Positions 51,897-63,170 are shown, counted from the first letter of the stretch. The stretch is 64,000 nucleotides of DNA from Bartonella bacilliformis Ver097 (GCF_000709795.1 NZ_KL503803.1:248001-312000), one strand, 5' to 3'. A program made the numbers and translations. Notes: a model not told the origin generated them from the sequence alone.

Positions 51897-52625
51897 TTAC
51901 TGTAAATATCGCGTTAGGCGACGTTCAATAAGAATGATGAAACAATGAATGAGTTCAACGATGAGAAGGTAGATAGTAGCTGCCCAAATATAAACTTGAA
52001 AATCAAGTGTGCGCGCATAAAGTAGTTTAGCAATGCCCATTAAATCATAGATAGTTATGAGTGAAGCAATAGCACTAGATTTCATAATTAAAGTAAACTC
52101 ATTGCCTAGAGGGCGTAATGCTAAAATCATCGCTTGTGGAAGAATAACTTTAAAAAATTTTGTAGAACTATGTAGCCCTAAAGCCTTTGATGCTTCATGT
52201 TGTCCAATTTTTACCGATGAAAAACTTCCTATGAAGATTATAGTTTGATAGGCTGCAGAATTAAGTGCAAAAATAAAAATACAGCAATACCACGCATTTT
52301 GAAAAAACCACCATAACCCAATTTTTTCCCAAAAATCTCTCATTGACCCAAGGCCATAGTAAAAGAGAAATAGTTGCGCTAATAGGGGAGAGCTACGGAA
52401 AAAATAAGTGTAAGTCTGTGCTGAATATTTTAAAAGCTTGTTTTTTGATAAATGACCAAGCGTAATGGGTATGCTCAGAAAAAAGCCAATGAAAAAAGAA
52501 ATAGAAACGAGTTCAAAAGTGACAATAAGGCCATCAAGAAATTTTAGGCCATAACTATCTAAAAGTTCAGGATTGAAAAGAAAATAAAGCCATTCAGGAA
52601 TCATAGGGAAGATACCTTTTGACAA
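51897..52625 (-). CDS. Polar amino-acid ABC transporter, permease (second)
   Basis: This 242-residue inner-membrane protein has about five transmembrane segments. The EAA loop that docks on the ATPase reads HEASKALGLHSSTKFFKVIL, followed by PQAM and LRPLGNEFTLIMKSSA, as in HisM/GlnP-type permeases. It overlaps the first permease by 25 bases, which suggests translational coupling and a heterodimeric channel. Confidence 0.9.
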   Translation of the reverse strand: MSKGIFPMIPEWLYFLFNPELLDSYGLKFLDGLIVTFELVSISFFIGFFLSIPITLGHLSKNKLLKYSAQTYTYFFRSSPLLAQLFLFYYGLGSMRDFWEKIGLWWFFQNAWYCCIFIFALNSAAYQTIIFIGSFSSVKIGQHEASKALGLHSSTKFFKVILPQAMILALRPLGNEFTLIMKSSAIASLITIYDLMGIAKLLYARTLDFQVYIWAATIYLLIVELIHCFIILIERRLTRYLQ

Positions 52626-53323
52626 TTTTCTTGAGTATATGTTTCTAAATAGCGTAAGATTAAAGAAGAAAGTGCTGAAAATAATAGATAAAGTAAGCAG
52701 GCTACAAAATAAAACAGCATAGGTTTACCGGTTGCAGAAACTGCTAAATTTGTTTGTCGCATAAGATCAACAAGTGAAATTGTTGAAACAAGAGATGTAT
52801 CTTTGAGTAATGTGAGCCAATTATTAGAAAGTCCTGGTAAAGCATTACGGATCAATTGAGGAAAGACAATTCTAAAGAATGTTGTAGAGCTTGAAAAGCC
52901 TAGAGCTTTAGCTGCTTCATATTGGCCTTTATTAAAGACTTTAAGTGCACTAATCCATACTTCACAAGAAAAAGCTGCGAAAACCATACTCAATGCGAGA
53001 ACACTGGCAATAAAAGCATTGATACGAAATGTCATTTCAATGTTTAGATAATCAAGCACAGCTTGAATAGGACTTTGCAAGCCATGATAAACAAGAAATA
53101 AGATTAAAAGTTCTGGCAGACCACGGAATATTGCTGAAAATAAAGTCGCTATAATTTTTGCTATTTTAATATTAGATTGAGTCATCATGGCATTAAGAAG
53201 TCCTAAAGGAATCCCTAAAAGAACACAGCACACAGCCAATGATAATGTCATTCCTGCACTTAATAGTATAACCACACCCCATCCACCATTGCTAAAAGAT
53301 AGCAATGCTAAATTTTCAATCAT
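52601..53323 (-). CDS. Polar amino-acid ABC transporter, permease (first)
   Basis: This 240-residue membrane protein has five or so hydrophobic spans. The EAA loop is YEAAKALGFSSSTTFFRIVF, followed by PQLIRNALPGLSNNWLTLLK, typical of HisQ-like subunits. The gene starts 59 bases after the binding-protein gene. Confidence 0.9.
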   Translation of the reverse strand: MIENLALLSFSNGGWGVVILLSAGMTLSLAVCCVLLGIPLGLLNAMMTQSNIKIAKIIATLFSAIFRGLPELLILFLVYHGLQSPIQAVLDYLNIEMTFRINAFIASVLALSMVFAAFSCEVWISALKVFNKGQYEAAKALGFSSSTTFFRIVFPQLIRNALPGLSNNWLTLLKDTSLVSTISLVDLMRQTNLAVSATGKPMLFYFVACLLYLLFSALSSLILRYLETYTQENCQKVSSL

Positions 53324-53382
53324 CTAAAAACTCATATAAAGATTTAATAATTACTCGCTGAAAATATGATTTTTTTCATTTT

Positions 53383-54150
53383 TTAATTTATGTCAAGATT
53401 ATAACTATCTGATTGAAAATATTTTTTTATAATTTTTTTATATGTTCCATCTGCATGAATTTCTTCTATAGCTTGATTAAACTTATTTTTAAGATTTTCA
53501 TTTTTTTTTCGTATAGCAATTGCAACAGGGAGTTTTGTATTCTTAATGACTCCTAAAAATTTACAGCATTCTTTTCCTTCATTTTTAAGCCAGTTTAATA
53601 TTTGTAATTTATCAATAATACTCACATCAAGGCGATGACTTAGAAGATCGCGATTGACTTCTATTGCTGTGGGATAGAGTTTTATGTTTGCTCCTTTAGA
53701 AGCATAATTATCTTCTGCATATATAGCTTGTACCGTATTTGATTGCACACCAAGGTTTTTTCCTTTAAATGCCTCTGCTGAAATTTCTTCGATGTTTGAA
53801 TCTTTAGTAACAATGACTGCTAATTCCGTACTATAATAAGCATTTGTGAAATCTATTTTTTTTAGCCGTTCCTGTGTAGGATTCAGTGATGCGATGATAG
53901 CGTCATATTTTTTAGCAAGGAGACCAGGGATAATTCCATCAAAGTCCTGAGCGATAATAACGCATTCAACTTTCATTTTTTCGCAAAGTGCATAAGATAT
54001 ATCAATATCAAAACCATGAAGTTTATTGTTTGAGTCAATATAACTAAAAGGAGGGTAGGAGCCTTCGCTTGCAATTTTTAGTGTTTCGGCATTAGCCCAT
54101 TGGGTAAACAATGCTACACTTGCTATGAGAGCTATTACCAATAATTTCAT
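53383..54150 (-). CDS. Amino-acid ABC transporter substrate-binding protein (SBP family 3)
   Basis: This 255-residue periplasmic protein has a signal peptide (MKLLVIALIASVALFTQ, cleavage near ANA-ETL). The family core is GSYPPFSYID with GFDIDISYALCEKM, then DFDGIIPGLLAKKYDAIIA and TNAYYSTELAV. The family binds basic or other polar amino acids (Lys, Arg, Orn, His); the exact ligand cannot be told from sequence alone. It is the first gene of the transporter unit and has a gaggag-type ribosome binding site. Confidence 0.9.
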   Translation of the reverse strand: MKLLVIALIASVALFTQWANAETLKIASEGSYPPFSYIDSNNKLHGFDIDISYALCEKMKVECVIIAQDFDGIIPGLLAKKYDAIIASLNPTQERLKKIDFTNAYYSTELAVIVTKDSNIEEISAEAFKGKNLGVQSNTVQAIYAEDNYASKGANIKLYPTAIEVNRDLLSHRLDVSIIDKLQILNWLKNEGKECCKFLGVIKNTKLPVAIAIRKKNENLKNKFNQAIEEIHADGTYKKIIKKYFQSDSYNLDIN

Positions 54151-54499
54151 TATATTCTCCTACAGGATATACAGAAAAATGCCCGATCATCGTATCCTTA
54201 TAATTTGGAAGATTTATTTTAAGAGCAGTAAAAAACACAAAATCTTCCATTGTTTCCATCAGTAAGTATAATAAACAAGTTATGGTAAATTATTATTGAA
54301 TTATTATAGTGTAAATAATTTATTAAAGGTATTAATATCCACTATTTTTTACAAAAATTTATCATGAAAATATTGTTTTTGTGAGAAAATTTCTTAAATC
54401 AAAGCTTTTTGAAATATTTTTATGTTCGTACTATTCGGCCAGTTTTAAAATATTCAAACAATAAAGCCCCAATAAACTGAGGCTTTATTATTTGTTACT
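54151..54499. other. Gap between gltA and the transporter operon
   Basis: This 349-base AT-rich region includes the presumed promoter of the transporter unit and, at its right end, the gltA terminator. I see no gene. Confidence 0.5.
54458..54490 (-). terminator. Rho-independent terminator of gltA
   Basis: AATAAAGCC (54460-54468) pairs with GGCTTTATT (54481-54489), with a 12-base loop. On the minus strand the stem leads into a T-rich tract. It lies about 10 bases past the gltA stop codon. Confidence 0.75.
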
Positions 54500-55792
54500 T
54501 TATAAGCGATTATCTATAGAGATATATTCACGTGCAGTAGGACCTGTATAAAGTTGGCGTGGTCGGCCAATTTTTTGCGCTGGATCTTCAATCATTTCTT
54601 TCCATTGTGCAACCCAACCAACACTGCGTGCTAATGCAAAGAGAACAGTAAACATTTCGGTAGGGAATCCTAAAGCTTTTAATGTAATACCAGAATAAAA
54701 GTCGACATTAGGATAAAGCTTTTTGTTGATGAAATATTCATCATTCAGAGCGATGTGTTCAAGCTCCATCGCTATATCAAGAAGTGGGTCATCTTGAATG
54801 TTGAGCTCTTGTAAAACTTCATGGCAGGTTTTCTGCATAATTTTTGCACGTGGATCATAATTTTTGTAGACTCTGTGGCCGAAGCCCATAAGACGAAAAG
54901 GATCATTTTTATCTTTTGCACGCGCAATAAATTCAGGAATTTTTTTAACAGAACCTATTTCTTGTAGCATTTTTAGACATGCTTCATTAGCTCCACCATG
55001 AGCTGGTCCCCAAAGGCATGCAACACCTGCTGCAATACATACAAACGGATTAGCTCCTGATGAACCTGCAAGGCGTACTGTTGACGTAGATGCATTTTGT
55101 TCATGATCTGCATGAAGAGTAAAGATTCGATCCATAGCTCGAGCAATAACAGGGCTAATTTTGTGTTCTTCACAAGGAACAGAGAAGCACATATGAAGAA
55201 AATTTGTAGCGTAATTAAGGTCATTACGTGGATAAACAAAAGGTTGCCCAATACTATATTTATATGCCATAGCAGCAAGAGTTGGAACCTTTGAGATAAG
55301 GCGAATAGAGGCAATCATTCTCTGTTGAGGATCTGTAATATTAATAGAGTCATGATAAAATGCAGACATAGCACCAAGACAAGCGACCATAACAGCCATA
55401 GGATGAGAATCGCGACGAAATCCGTGGAAGAAGCGTGCAAATTGTTCATGCACCATTGTATGCCGCATAATACAGCGATCAAAATCTATTTTTTGTTGTT
55501 TGTTTGGCAACTCACCATAAAGCAAAAGGTAGCATGTTTCAAGAAAATCTCCATTTTCAGCTAATTGGTCAATAGAATATCCGTGGTAAAGTAATATTCC
55601 TTCATCTCCATCGATATAAGTGATTTTTGATTCACAAGAAGCCGTTGAAGTAAAGCCAAGATCATAAGTGAAAGTGTCAGTTTCTTTATAGAGAGAAGCA
55701 ATCTCAATAACATCAGGACCAATAGTTCCTTTACGTACTGGCAATTCTGTCTTTCTATCATTGATGATAATATATGCTTTATTCTCAGGCAT
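54500..55792 (-). CDS. gltA: Citrate synthase
   Basis: This 430-residue type II citrate synthase makes citrate from oxaloacetate and acetyl-CoA. Active-site segments are [26 protein letters not shown] and [15 protein letters not shown]. The N-terminal domain of about 60 residues is typical of the NADH-sensitive hexameric type. The gene stands as a single unit with its own terminator. It is a standard typing locus for Bartonella, so it could settle the species. Confidence 0.97.
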   Translation of the reverse strand: MPENKAYIIINDRKTELPVRKGTIGPDVIEIASLYKETDTFTYDLGFTSTASCESKITYIDGDEGILLYHGYSIDQLAENGDFLETCYLLLYGELPNKQQKIDFDRCIMRHTMVHEQFARFFHGFRRDSHPMAVMVACLGAMSAFYHDSINITDPQQRMIASIRLISKVPTLAAMAYKYSIGQPFVYPRNDLNYATNFLHMCFSVPCEEHKISPVIARAMDRIFTLHADHEQNASTSTVRLAGSSGANPFVCIAAGVACLWGPAHGGANEACLKMLQEIGSVKKIPEFIARAKDKNDPFRLMGFGHRVYKNYDPRAKIMQKTCHEVLQELNIQDDPLLDIAMELEHIALNDEYFINKKLYPNVDFYSGITLKALGFPTEMFTVLFALARSVGWVAQWKEMIEDPAQKIGRPRQLYTGPTAREYISIDNRL

Positions 55793-56027
55793 GAAATGTT
55801 CCTTTCGGATCCTTTATCTTTTAAATTATTAAGATGCTGGGTTTATCAGATAGGGAGGTGTGTAGTTGAAGCTTTTCTTAATTATGTTTAGATTATTAAA
55901 TTAACCATAAGAGTTAGTTTATGTAATTTAAAGGTATTTTTTCAGTTTTGCAAAAAATATCTTTAGTTTTTAAAAGACAAAAACAAATCTTGGTTTACTT
56001 TGAGGTATTTGTAATCCGCTGCGCGAT

Positions 56028-57458
56028 TTATGAGCACTTGGTTGTATTGATTTGCTGATTAATACGATTGAGAGATTCATTTCGTCCCAACAAAACAAGG
56101 ACGTCGAAAACACCTGGTGATGTTGCGCGTCCTGTAAGCGCTGCTCGAAGAGGCTGAGCAATGGTTCCAAATTTAAGTTCTTGTTTTTGCGCATAATGTC
56201 GTAAAACTTCATCTAGCGTATTTGTATCCCAATCTGAGCAAGTTTCGAGAATAGGGTAGATGCTTTTTAGGATGGCTTGACCATCTTCATTTAAGAGCAT
56301 TTTTGCTTTTTCATCAAGCAATAACGGCTGTTTTGTAAAGATAAAGGATGCACCGTCAATAAGTTCAAGAAGTGTTTTGGAACGCTCTTTTATATGGGGT
56401 ATTGCGGCTAGAAATTGGGTACGGTGTTTTTCATCAAGCTTGTCTATTATTTCTAAACCGCTTTCAATCTCTGGTAAAATACTCAAAGCAGAATCAAAAA
56501 GATCTTGATCAGTGCTCATACGTATGTAGTGTCCATTGATGGCATTTAATTTTTTGAAATCAAAACGAGCAGCACCTTTATTAATATCATCAATATTAAA
56601 CCAAGAAATCATATCTTCGGTTGAGATGATTTCATCATTACCATGGCTCCAACCTAAGCGAACAAGATAATTGCGCAAAGCAGCAGGAAGATATCCCATT
56701 GCTCGGTAAGCATCAACACCTAGTGCTCCATGTCGCTTTGATAGTTTTGCACCATCTTCACCATGAATGAGTGGAATATGTGCCATAACAGGGATTTTCC
56801 ACCCCATTGCATTAAAGATAATTGTTTGGCGTGCTGCATTTGTGAGATGATCATCACCACGAATGATATGCGTGATTCCCATATCATGATCATCAACAAC
56901 AACAGCAAGCATATAGGTTGGAGTACCATCGGAACGTAAAATAATAAAATCATCTAGGTCTTTATTCAGAAAAAGAACATCACCTTGAACACGATCGCGC
57001 ACAATTGTTGCTCCCTCTTTGGGTGTTTTCATGCGAATGACAGGTTTTATACCTTTAGGAGCTTCAGAAATATCACGATCACGCCAATGTCCATCATAAT
57101 GTGGTGGGCGGCCTTCTGCACGCGCATTTTCTCGCATTTCAGCTAATTCTTCAGGTGATGCATAACAATAATAAGCTTTACCATCTTTGACTAATTGTTC
57201 TGCAACTTCACGATGACGTTCTGCTCGCTCAAATTGTGAAATATGATTTCCATCATAGCTAAGTCCTATCCAATGCAAGCCATTAATAATTGCTTTAACA
57301 GCGGCATCTGTCGAGCGTTCTCGGTCTGTATCTTCAATGCGTAAAAGCATTTTTCCACCATGATGTTTTGCATAAAGCCAATTAAAGAGAGCAGTGCGGG
57401 CTCCACCAATATGAAGAAAACCTGTGGGCGATGGTGCAAAACGGGTAATGACAGACAC
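56028..57458 (-). CDS. gltX: Glutamyl-tRNA synthetase
   Basis: This 476-residue class I synthetase has the HIGH-type motif in [18 protein letters not shown] and the KMSKS-type motif in GAKLSKRHG. The C-terminal anticodon-binding helical domain ends with [18 protein letters not shown]. With GatCAB in the genome (gatB in this window) a non-discriminating enzyme is plausible, since Gln-tRNA would be made by amidation. It diverges from comEC across 115 bases. Confidence 0.96.
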   Translation of the reverse strand: MSVITRFAPSPTGFLHIGGARTALFNWLYAKHHGGKMLLRIEDTDRERSTDAAVKAIINGLHWIGLSYDGNHISQFERAERHREVAEQLVKDGKAYYCYASPEELAEMRENARAEGRPPHYDGHWRDRDISEAPKGIKPVIRMKTPKEGATIVRDRVQGDVLFLNKDLDDFIILRSDGTPTYMLAVVVDDHDMGITHIIRGDDHLTNAARQTIIFNAMGWKIPVMAHIPLIHGEDGAKLSKRHGALGVDAYRAMGYLPAALRNYLVRLGWSHGNDEIISTEDMISWFNIDDINKGAARFDFKKLNAINGHYIRMSTDQDLFDSALSILPEIESGLEIIDKLDEKHRTQFLAAIPHIKERSKTLLELIDGASFIFTKQPLLLDEKAKMLLNEDGQAILKSIYPILETCSDWDTNTLDEVLRHYAQKQELKFGTIAQPLRAALTGRATSPGVFDVLVLLGRNESLNRINQQINTTKCS

Positions 57459-57573
57459 GGATATTATCCTCTACATTAAGATTGTTATTTATAGAACTGT
57501 ATCGTGGAATTATGTTAGCATAGCTGATAAGATGTGCAATAGTAGCATTGCAGGTCAATGTGGGGGGGTGCGA

Positions 57574-59847
57574 ATGCTCGACCCAAATAAAATTAATGAT
57601 GATCTATCAATAGGAAATTTCTCAAAAAAGAGAAATTTGATCCTATCGCAACGAGGTTATCCTTCTATTATTGATGGTTCCAATAATGCTACTTATAACG
57701 AGAAAAAGCTTTCTTTATTCAATATTTTAAAAGACTTCATAATTCTTGTTTGGCAGTGGCTAATAGAGTGCATAAAAAAAGAAATTTCTTTTGGTCTACT
57801 CTTTTTATTGATTTTAGTGTTCTCTACTACAGGTGTTATCTTTTATTTCAGTTTAGACCAAGAGCCAAATTGGGAACAATTCGTTGTATTGATCATTTCA
57901 TTTCTTGGAATATTATATATTTTACGTTGTTATAGGGGAATATGGCTTGTCGTTGGGTTTTTATTTTGTGTTTTATTAGGTGCTTTAGCAGCAAAAATAG
58001 AAACGTGGCGTATGTCTACGCCAATGTTGAGCAATAATGTTTCCACTACATTAACTGGGCGCATTGTTTCTATTGAAACGATGGAAAAAGGGGGATTTCG
58101 TTTAATTGTAGATGTTTTAAAAACAGAAAATCCAACTTTACATCATGGTCCTGATCGTGTTCGTTTAGTTGTAAGACATTTGCCTGATGGATCCGTTCCC
58201 GGTGATGGCTTATATGGTAAAGTAAGACTTCGTGCTTTATCCGGACCTGTACGTCCAGGAAGTTATGATTTTAGTTTTCATAACTATTTTAATAAAATTG
58301 GTGCTCAAGGAGCTTATTTCGGGAAACCGATCAAAATATCAGTTTCTCAATCTGATACTGTATTAGGTATGGCATCACAGAAAATTGAAAATCTGCGAAT
58401 GAAAATGACGCAAAGAATCCGTACAACAATTAGTGGAGAAGAAGGTAGTGTTGCTGCTGCTTTAATAACAGGACAACGGGGAGCTATTTCGAGTGACACT
58501 AATGAAGCATTGCGTATGTCTGGATTGGCCCATATCTTGTCAATATCAGGTTTACATATGGCTCTACTTAGTAGCATGGTTATTATTGTTATTCGTAGTT
58601 TTTTTGCGTTGTTTCCAGTTTTTTCATCCTATTATTCGACTAAGAAATTTTCTGTTATCGTTGCGTTAATAATTACAGCTTTTTATTTGATTTTGTCTGG
58701 TGCGGCTGTCGCAGCACAAAGAAGTTTTGTGATGGTTGCAGTGATGTTGATTGCTGTATTATGCAACCGTTCTGGTATGACAATGCGTAATTTTGCTATT
58801 GCTGGTTTGGCCATTATGGTTGTTGTTCCGCATGAAATATTAGGTCCCAGTTTTCAAATGTCATTTTCAGCAACTATAGCTTTAATTGCTGCTTTTGAGT
58901 GGTGGAACAAAAGGTACTCTTTTTACAGGAGAAAAATAACACCATCTCATGTTGGAAAAAAGATAGTTCATTTTGCTTTCTTATCAGTTTTTTCAACTTG
59001 TTCATCTTCTTTTGTAGCAGGGCTTGCTAGTGGAATTTATGCTGCTTATCATTTTACAAATGTAGCACCTTTCAGTATTATAAGTAATGCTTTGGCCCTA
59101 CCTATCGTATCCGTTTTGGTGATGCCTTTTGGATTGATAGCAGCATTTGCAATGCTTTTGGAATTTGAATGGTTGCCATTACAAATTATGGGTTTTGGTA
59201 TCAGTCTTGTAACGAAAATTGCTTATTTTATCACAGCTATTTCTCCAGTTATTAATCCTGGATTTATACCATTATCTACGTTGATTTTATTAAGTTTAGG
59301 TTTAGTTGGACTGACTTTTTTTAAAACATCTCTGAGATTCTTTTTTATTATTTTTATTTTTATAGGTATTTGGGTTTACGTGATACGTTCACCTGTGCAA
59401 TTAATCATAGCAGATAATATGAATCTTGTTGGTATTATAAATGAGAAAACATTGTATGCTGATCGTTCACGTGTTTCCAAATTTACGAAATCTGTATGGG
59501 AAAAATCATTCTATATAAACGAAATCATTAAACCAACAAAAATTGGTCCTGCATTGAACGGACAATTTATTTGTGATGATAACATTTGTACAGCCTTATT
59601 AGAAAATGGGTTAAAAGTTGTCGTGTCGTATAAAAAAACAGATCAATGTATCAAATCAGATGTTCTAATTCAGACATTTATGATGCGTAGTAAAACATGC
59701 AATGATGTTGCAGGAATAATGTTTACGCCTCAGCAACTTTTATTACGAGGTAGTGTTATGATGATGAAAAACAAAGATATTATCTGGTCTTATACAGCTT
59801 TCCATCGACCATGGAATGCCCATAGACAAAAATTACAAAATTTATAA
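57574..59847 (+). CDS. comEC: ComEC/Rec2 family DNA-uptake membrane protein
   Basis: This 757-residue multi-span protein has an N-terminal OB-like DUF4131 domain (LTGRIVSIETMEKGGFRLIV, then VPGDGLYGKVRLRALSGPV with RPGSYDF). The competence core follows: ALITGQRGAISSD, MSGLAHILSISGLHMALLS and LGPSFQMSFSATIALIAAFE. The C-terminal part (after about 610) has no metallo-beta-lactamase HxHxDH motif but ends in a short domain with CDDNICTALL and FHRPWN, the form I know from rhizobia. ATG 57574 follows a G-rich stretch; the frame is open from 57424. Confidence 0.88.
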   Translation: MLDPNKINDDLSIGNFSKKRNLILSQRGYPSIIDGSNNATYNEKKLSLFNILKDFIILVWQWLIECIKKEISFGLLFLLILVFSTTGVIFYFSLDQEPNWEQFVVLIISFLGILYILRCYRGIWLVVGFLFCVLLGALAAKIETWRMSTPMLSNNVSTTLTGRIVSIETMEKGGFRLIVDVLKTENPTLHHGPDRVRLVVRHLPDGSVPGDGLYGKVRLRALSGPVRPGSYDFSFHNYFNKIGAQGAYFGKPIKISVSQSDTVLGMASQKIENLRMKMTQRIRTTISGEEGSVAAALITGQRGAISSDTNEALRMSGLAHILSISGLHMALLSSMVIIVIRSFFALFPVFSSYYSTKKFSVIVALIITAFYLILSGAAVAAQRSFVMVAVMLIAVLCNRSGMTMRNFAIAGLAIMVVVPHEILGPSFQMSFSATIALIAAFEWWNKRYSFYRRKITPSHVGKKIVHFAFLSVFSTCSSSFVAGLASGIYAAYHFTNVAPFSIISNALALPIVSVLVMPFGLIAAFAMLLEFEWLPLQIMGFGISLVTKIAYFITAISPVINPGFIPLSTLILLSLGLVGLTFFKTSLRFFFIIFIFIGIWVYVIRSPVQLIIADNMNLVGIINEKTLYADRSRVSKFTKSVWEKSFYINEIIKPTKIGPALNGQFICDDNICTALLENGLKVVVSYKKTDQCIKSDVLIQTFMMRSKTCNDVAGIMFTPQQLLLRGSVMMMKNKDIIWSYTAFHRPWNAHRQKLQNL

Positions 59848-60206
59848 ATTTATTGTATCAAGCTGATATAGCTATAATTTTTCAATTAATTTATGGAATT
59901 TATTAAAGATTACAGATAATTAATTGCAATATTTTTTGATAACTGGTTTATAAATTTGCAAAAATCATAACTCTACAATAAAATAATAGATTTCGAAAAT
60001 AAGATCTAAATTTAAACTGTCTATCAAGTTGTGTAAACGCAAACAGGTTCAAAAAATACTGCATTCTATTATTAATATATTTCTATGGTAGCTAAATTTT
60101 TGAGTCAGAGGATTATAAATAAGTTTATGAAAAATTAATAAGGTAATAGATTTTTTATTATCAATTCATAACGAATATGGATGATTTATAAAAGAAAGAA
60201 TGATTC
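59848..60206. other. AT-rich gap between comEC and rpiA
   Basis: These 359 bases contain only short broken frames. I see no gene, tRNA or strong terminator. The rpiA ribosome binding site (aaagaaag) is at the right end. Confidence 0.45.
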
Positions 60207-60911
60207 ATGAATGTCCAAGGATTGAAAAAGATGGCGGCTGCTAAAGCACTTGAGTTTGTTCAAGATGGTATGCGTCTCGGTATAGGGTCGGGTTCTACAG
60301 CTAATGAATTTATTCGCCTTCTTGGTGAACGTGTTGCAAATGGTTTGCGTGTTATCGGCGTTGCTACTTCACATTATTCTGAACAATTATGTCGTCAAGT
60401 TGGGGTACCTGTCACTACTTTAGAACAAATGCCTGAGCTTGATCTTGATATTGATGGGGCAGATGAGATTGGTCCTAATATGACCTTAATTAAAGGGGGA
60501 GGTGGGGCGTTGCTACGTGAAAAAATTGTTGCTGCAGCATCTCATGAAATGCTTGTTATTGCTGACGAAACAAAAGTGGTCAAAACACTTGGTGCTTTTG
60601 CACTACCAATTGCAGTCAATCAGTTTGGTCTGAGTGTTACACACAGTGCTATCGAAAAAATGGCTGAAGGTTTAGGTCTTTCAGGAAAAGTGACGTTAAG
60701 AATGAATGGGGATAATCCTTTTGAGACGGATGATAGCCATTTTATTTTTGATGCATCTTGGGGGCAGATTGTTCAACCAAAACTTTTATCAAATGCACTA
60801 TTTGAGATTCCTGGTGTTATTGAACACGGACTTTTTTTGGGAATGGTGTCGCGTTCAATTATAGCGATGGCAGATGGTCAAATAAAAATTTTAGAATTGA
60901 AGAATTGTTGA
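60207..60911 (+). CDS. rpiA: Ribose-5-phosphate isomerase A
   Basis: This 234-residue enzyme interconverts ribose 5-phosphate and ribulose 5-phosphate in the pentose phosphate pathway. Conserved blocks are [41 protein letters not shown] (catalytic region) and [13 protein letters not shown]. The gene precedes the DUF2059 gene by 54 bases. Confidence 0.95.
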   Translation: MNVQGLKKMAAAKALEFVQDGMRLGIGSGSTANEFIRLLGERVANGLRVIGVATSHYSEQLCRQVGVPVTTLEQMPELDLDIDGADEIGPNMTLIKGGGGALLREKIVAAASHEMLVIADETKVVKTLGAFALPIAVNQFGLSVTHSAIEKMAEGLGLSGKVTLRMNGDNPFETDDSHFIFDASWGQIVQPKLLSNALFEIPGVIEHGLFLGMVSRSIIAMADGQIKILELKNC

Positions 60912-60965
60912 GAATTTTAATATAGTGACAAATATGAATTACAATAATTATGGAGTAATCATTGA

Positions 60966-61508
60966 ATGAAAAATATATTTTCTCTCCAGCGCTTTATTAC
61001 ATTGTTTAGTGCAGTTGCTATCTTGGTTGTTAATATTGGGCTGGTTCATGCACAAGATGTTAGTGATCAGCACTTAGATGCCGCTAAAAAAATGATTAAA
61101 GCCGTTCATGCAACTGATCAGTTTGATGATTTTTTATTAATTGCTGCACGTGATCTCAAAAATGAATTGATAGGAAATGATCCACATTTAGCAACAATTA
61201 TTTCTGATATTGTTGATAAGCAGACACTTGCTTTAGCTAAACGACGCGCTGATTTAGAAAAAGAAATTGCTCATGTCTATGTAAAGCATTTTAGTCAAGA
61301 AGAACTTGATAAAATCACAATATTTTATAGTTCTGATACTGGTAAAAAATTTTTAAAGGAAGTTCCGAGTATCGCGCGTGATTCTTATGCTGTGTTCGAT
61401 GCGTGGCGTTCCGCTATCGTAAAAGATCTTATGAAAAATGTTGAAGGTGAAATGTCTAAAACACTTAATTTAGATAAGTCTGCTACTCCTATGAAATTAC
61501 CTCTTTAG
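60966..61508 (+). CDS. DUF2059 domain-containing exported protein
   Basis: This 180-residue protein has an N-terminal signal peptide (hydrophobic core ITLFSAVAILVVNIGLV, cleavage near HAQ-DVS). A helical domain follows that fits DUF2059: the segment FSQEELDKITIFYSSDTGKK is its most conserved part. Function is unknown. It probably shares an mRNA with rpiA and ends in a clear terminator. Confidence 0.87.
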   Translation: MKNIFSLQRFITLFSAVAILVVNIGLVHAQDVSDQHLDAAKKMIKAVHATDQFDDFLLIAARDLKNELIGNDPHLATIISDIVDKQTLALAKRRADLEKEIAHVYVKHFSQEELDKITIFYSSDTGKKFLKEVPSIARDSYAVFDAWRSAIVKDLMKNVEGEMSKTLNLDKSATPMKLPL

Positions 61509-61564
61509 GTAGGAACTAAGTAAGTTAATCAATTTTGTTTTTTGGTAAAAGTCTTCTTTCATTA

Positions 61565-61595
61565 AATAAAACGGTAGTAAAACTACCGTTTTAAT
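61565..61595 (+). terminator. Rho-independent terminator after the DUF2059 gene
   Basis: A perfect 10-bp stem AAAACGGTAG (61568-61577) with CTACCGTTTT (61583-61592) has a 5-base loop. It lies about 60 bases after the stop codon. Confidence 0.75.
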
Positions 61596-61710
61596 GGGAC
61601 AGGAATTTTTGAGTATTTGCACTGTTTATGCAAAAAAATAAGGAATTTTATTTGCTAATAAATAGTTAATAGTTTGACAATCTAGACGCACAGGAGAGGG
61701 ATAATTTGTG

Positions 61711-63096
61711 ATGTCTTTTGATTTTGATTTATTCGTTATTGGAGGTGGGTCTGGTGGGGTGCGTGCTGCCCGCCTGGCGGGAGCGCTAGGTAAACGCGTT
61801 GCTATAGCAGAAGAATATCGCATGGGGGGGACTTGTGTTATTCGCGGTTGTGTTCCCAAAAAACTATTCGTTTATGCATCACAATATGCACAAGAATTTA
61901 GTGACAGTGCTGGTTTTGGCTGGAAATATGCAGATTCAATTTTTGACTGGCAAAAGTTGGTTGCAGCTAAAGATAGAGAAATATCAAGGTTAGAAGAATT
62001 TTATCACAAGATATTAAGAAATAATAATGTTCATATTTATAAAAGTCGCGTTGTCTTTATTGACGAACACACATTAGAACTTATTGCAACAGGTGAGCGG
62101 ATAAGAGCAAAAAAGATCTTAATTGCAACAGGAGCAAAAGTTGCGCTAAATACAGTTGTCGGTAGCGATTTATGTCTTACTTCTAATGAGATTTTTGATC
62201 TTAAAAAATTACCCAAATCAATAATAATCATTGGCGGTGGTTATATTGGTGTGGAATTTTCCAATATTTTTCATGCATTAGGAGTGCAAACAACATTGCT
62301 TCATCGTGGTGATTTAATTCTAAGTGGCTTTGATTATGATTTGCGGTATTTGTTAAGCGATGCAATGATTCAAAAAGGGATTTCTGTTATCTATGGTGCG
62401 GCAGTTTCTCAAGTTAAAGTTGAATCTAAATCCTATAATGTTACTTTAGCGAATGGACAAACGATCACTGCTGATCAGGTTATGTGGGCAACAGGGCGTG
62501 TGCCTAATACAAAAGGTTTAGGACTTGAACAAGCAGGGGTTAAGCTTGATAATACTGGTGCGGTTATTGTTGATGAAAAAATGATGACAAATGTTCCTCA
62601 TATCTGGGCGATTGGTGATGTAACAGGCCATCTGCAATTAACGCCTGTTGCTATTCATGAAGCAATGTGTTTCATTAATACTACGTTTAAGAATACTCCA
62701 ACTGTGCCTGATTATGATTTAATTTCGGTAGCTGTTTTTTCACAGCCAGAGATTGGAACAGTTGGTCTTTCAGAAGAAGATGCAATACGCTGTTATAAGC
62801 GTGTTGAAATTTATCGCACGTTGTTTCGTCCTATGCGTAATATTCTTTCCGGTAATTCAGAAAAGATGTTTATGAAACTTGTTGTTGATGGTGAAAGTCG
62901 TATTGTTGTTGGTGCCCATATTTTAGGAGCAGGTGCTAGTGAAATGATACAGCTTATAGGGATATCTCTCAAAGGAAAACTAACAAAAGATGTATTCGAT
63001 GAGACTATGGCATTGCATCCAACCGCAGCAGAAGAATTGGTAACAATGTATGAACCAAGCTATGTATACGAAAATGGAAAAAAATTGGAAAATTAG
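61711..63096 (+). CDS. gor: Glutathione-disulfide reductase
   Basis: This 461-residue FAD/NADPH enzyme keeps glutathione reduced. FAD motif FVIGGGSGGVRAAR is at the N-terminus, the redox disulfide is in GGTCVIRGCVPKKL, and the NADPH motif is IIIGGGYIGVEFSNIF. The second FAD block is IWAIGDVTGHLQLTPVA, and the C-terminal catalytic His-Glu is in LHPTAAEELVTM. ATG 61711 follows aggagaggg by ten bases and is preferred to GTG 61708. Confidence 0.93.
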   Translation: MSFDFDLFVIGGGSGGVRAARLAGALGKRVAIAEEYRMGGTCVIRGCVPKKLFVYASQYAQEFSDSAGFGWKYADSIFDWQKLVAAKDREISRLEEFYHKILRNNNVHIYKSRVVFIDEHTLELIATGERIRAKKILIATGAKVALNTVVGSDLCLTSNEIFDLKKLPKSIIIIGGGYIGVEFSNIFHALGVQTTLLHRGDLILSGFDYDLRYLLSDAMIQKGISVIYGAAVSQVKVESKSYNVTLANGQTITADQVMWATGRVPNTKGLGLEQAGVKLDNTGAVIVDEKMMTNVPHIWAIGDVTGHLQLTPVAIHEAMCFINTTFKNTPTVPDYDLISVAVFSQPEIGTVGLSEEDAIRCYKRVEIYRTLFRPMRNILSGNSEKMFMKLVVDGESRIVVGAHILGAGASEMIQLIGISLKGKLTKDVFDETMALHPTAAEELVTMYEPSYVYENGKKLEN

Positions 63097-63170
63097 AGGA
63101 AGATGCTTGTAGTGAATAATAAGGCTTTCATGCTATATAAATTGCATGGGTAAGCTTTAGAGAGAATACC

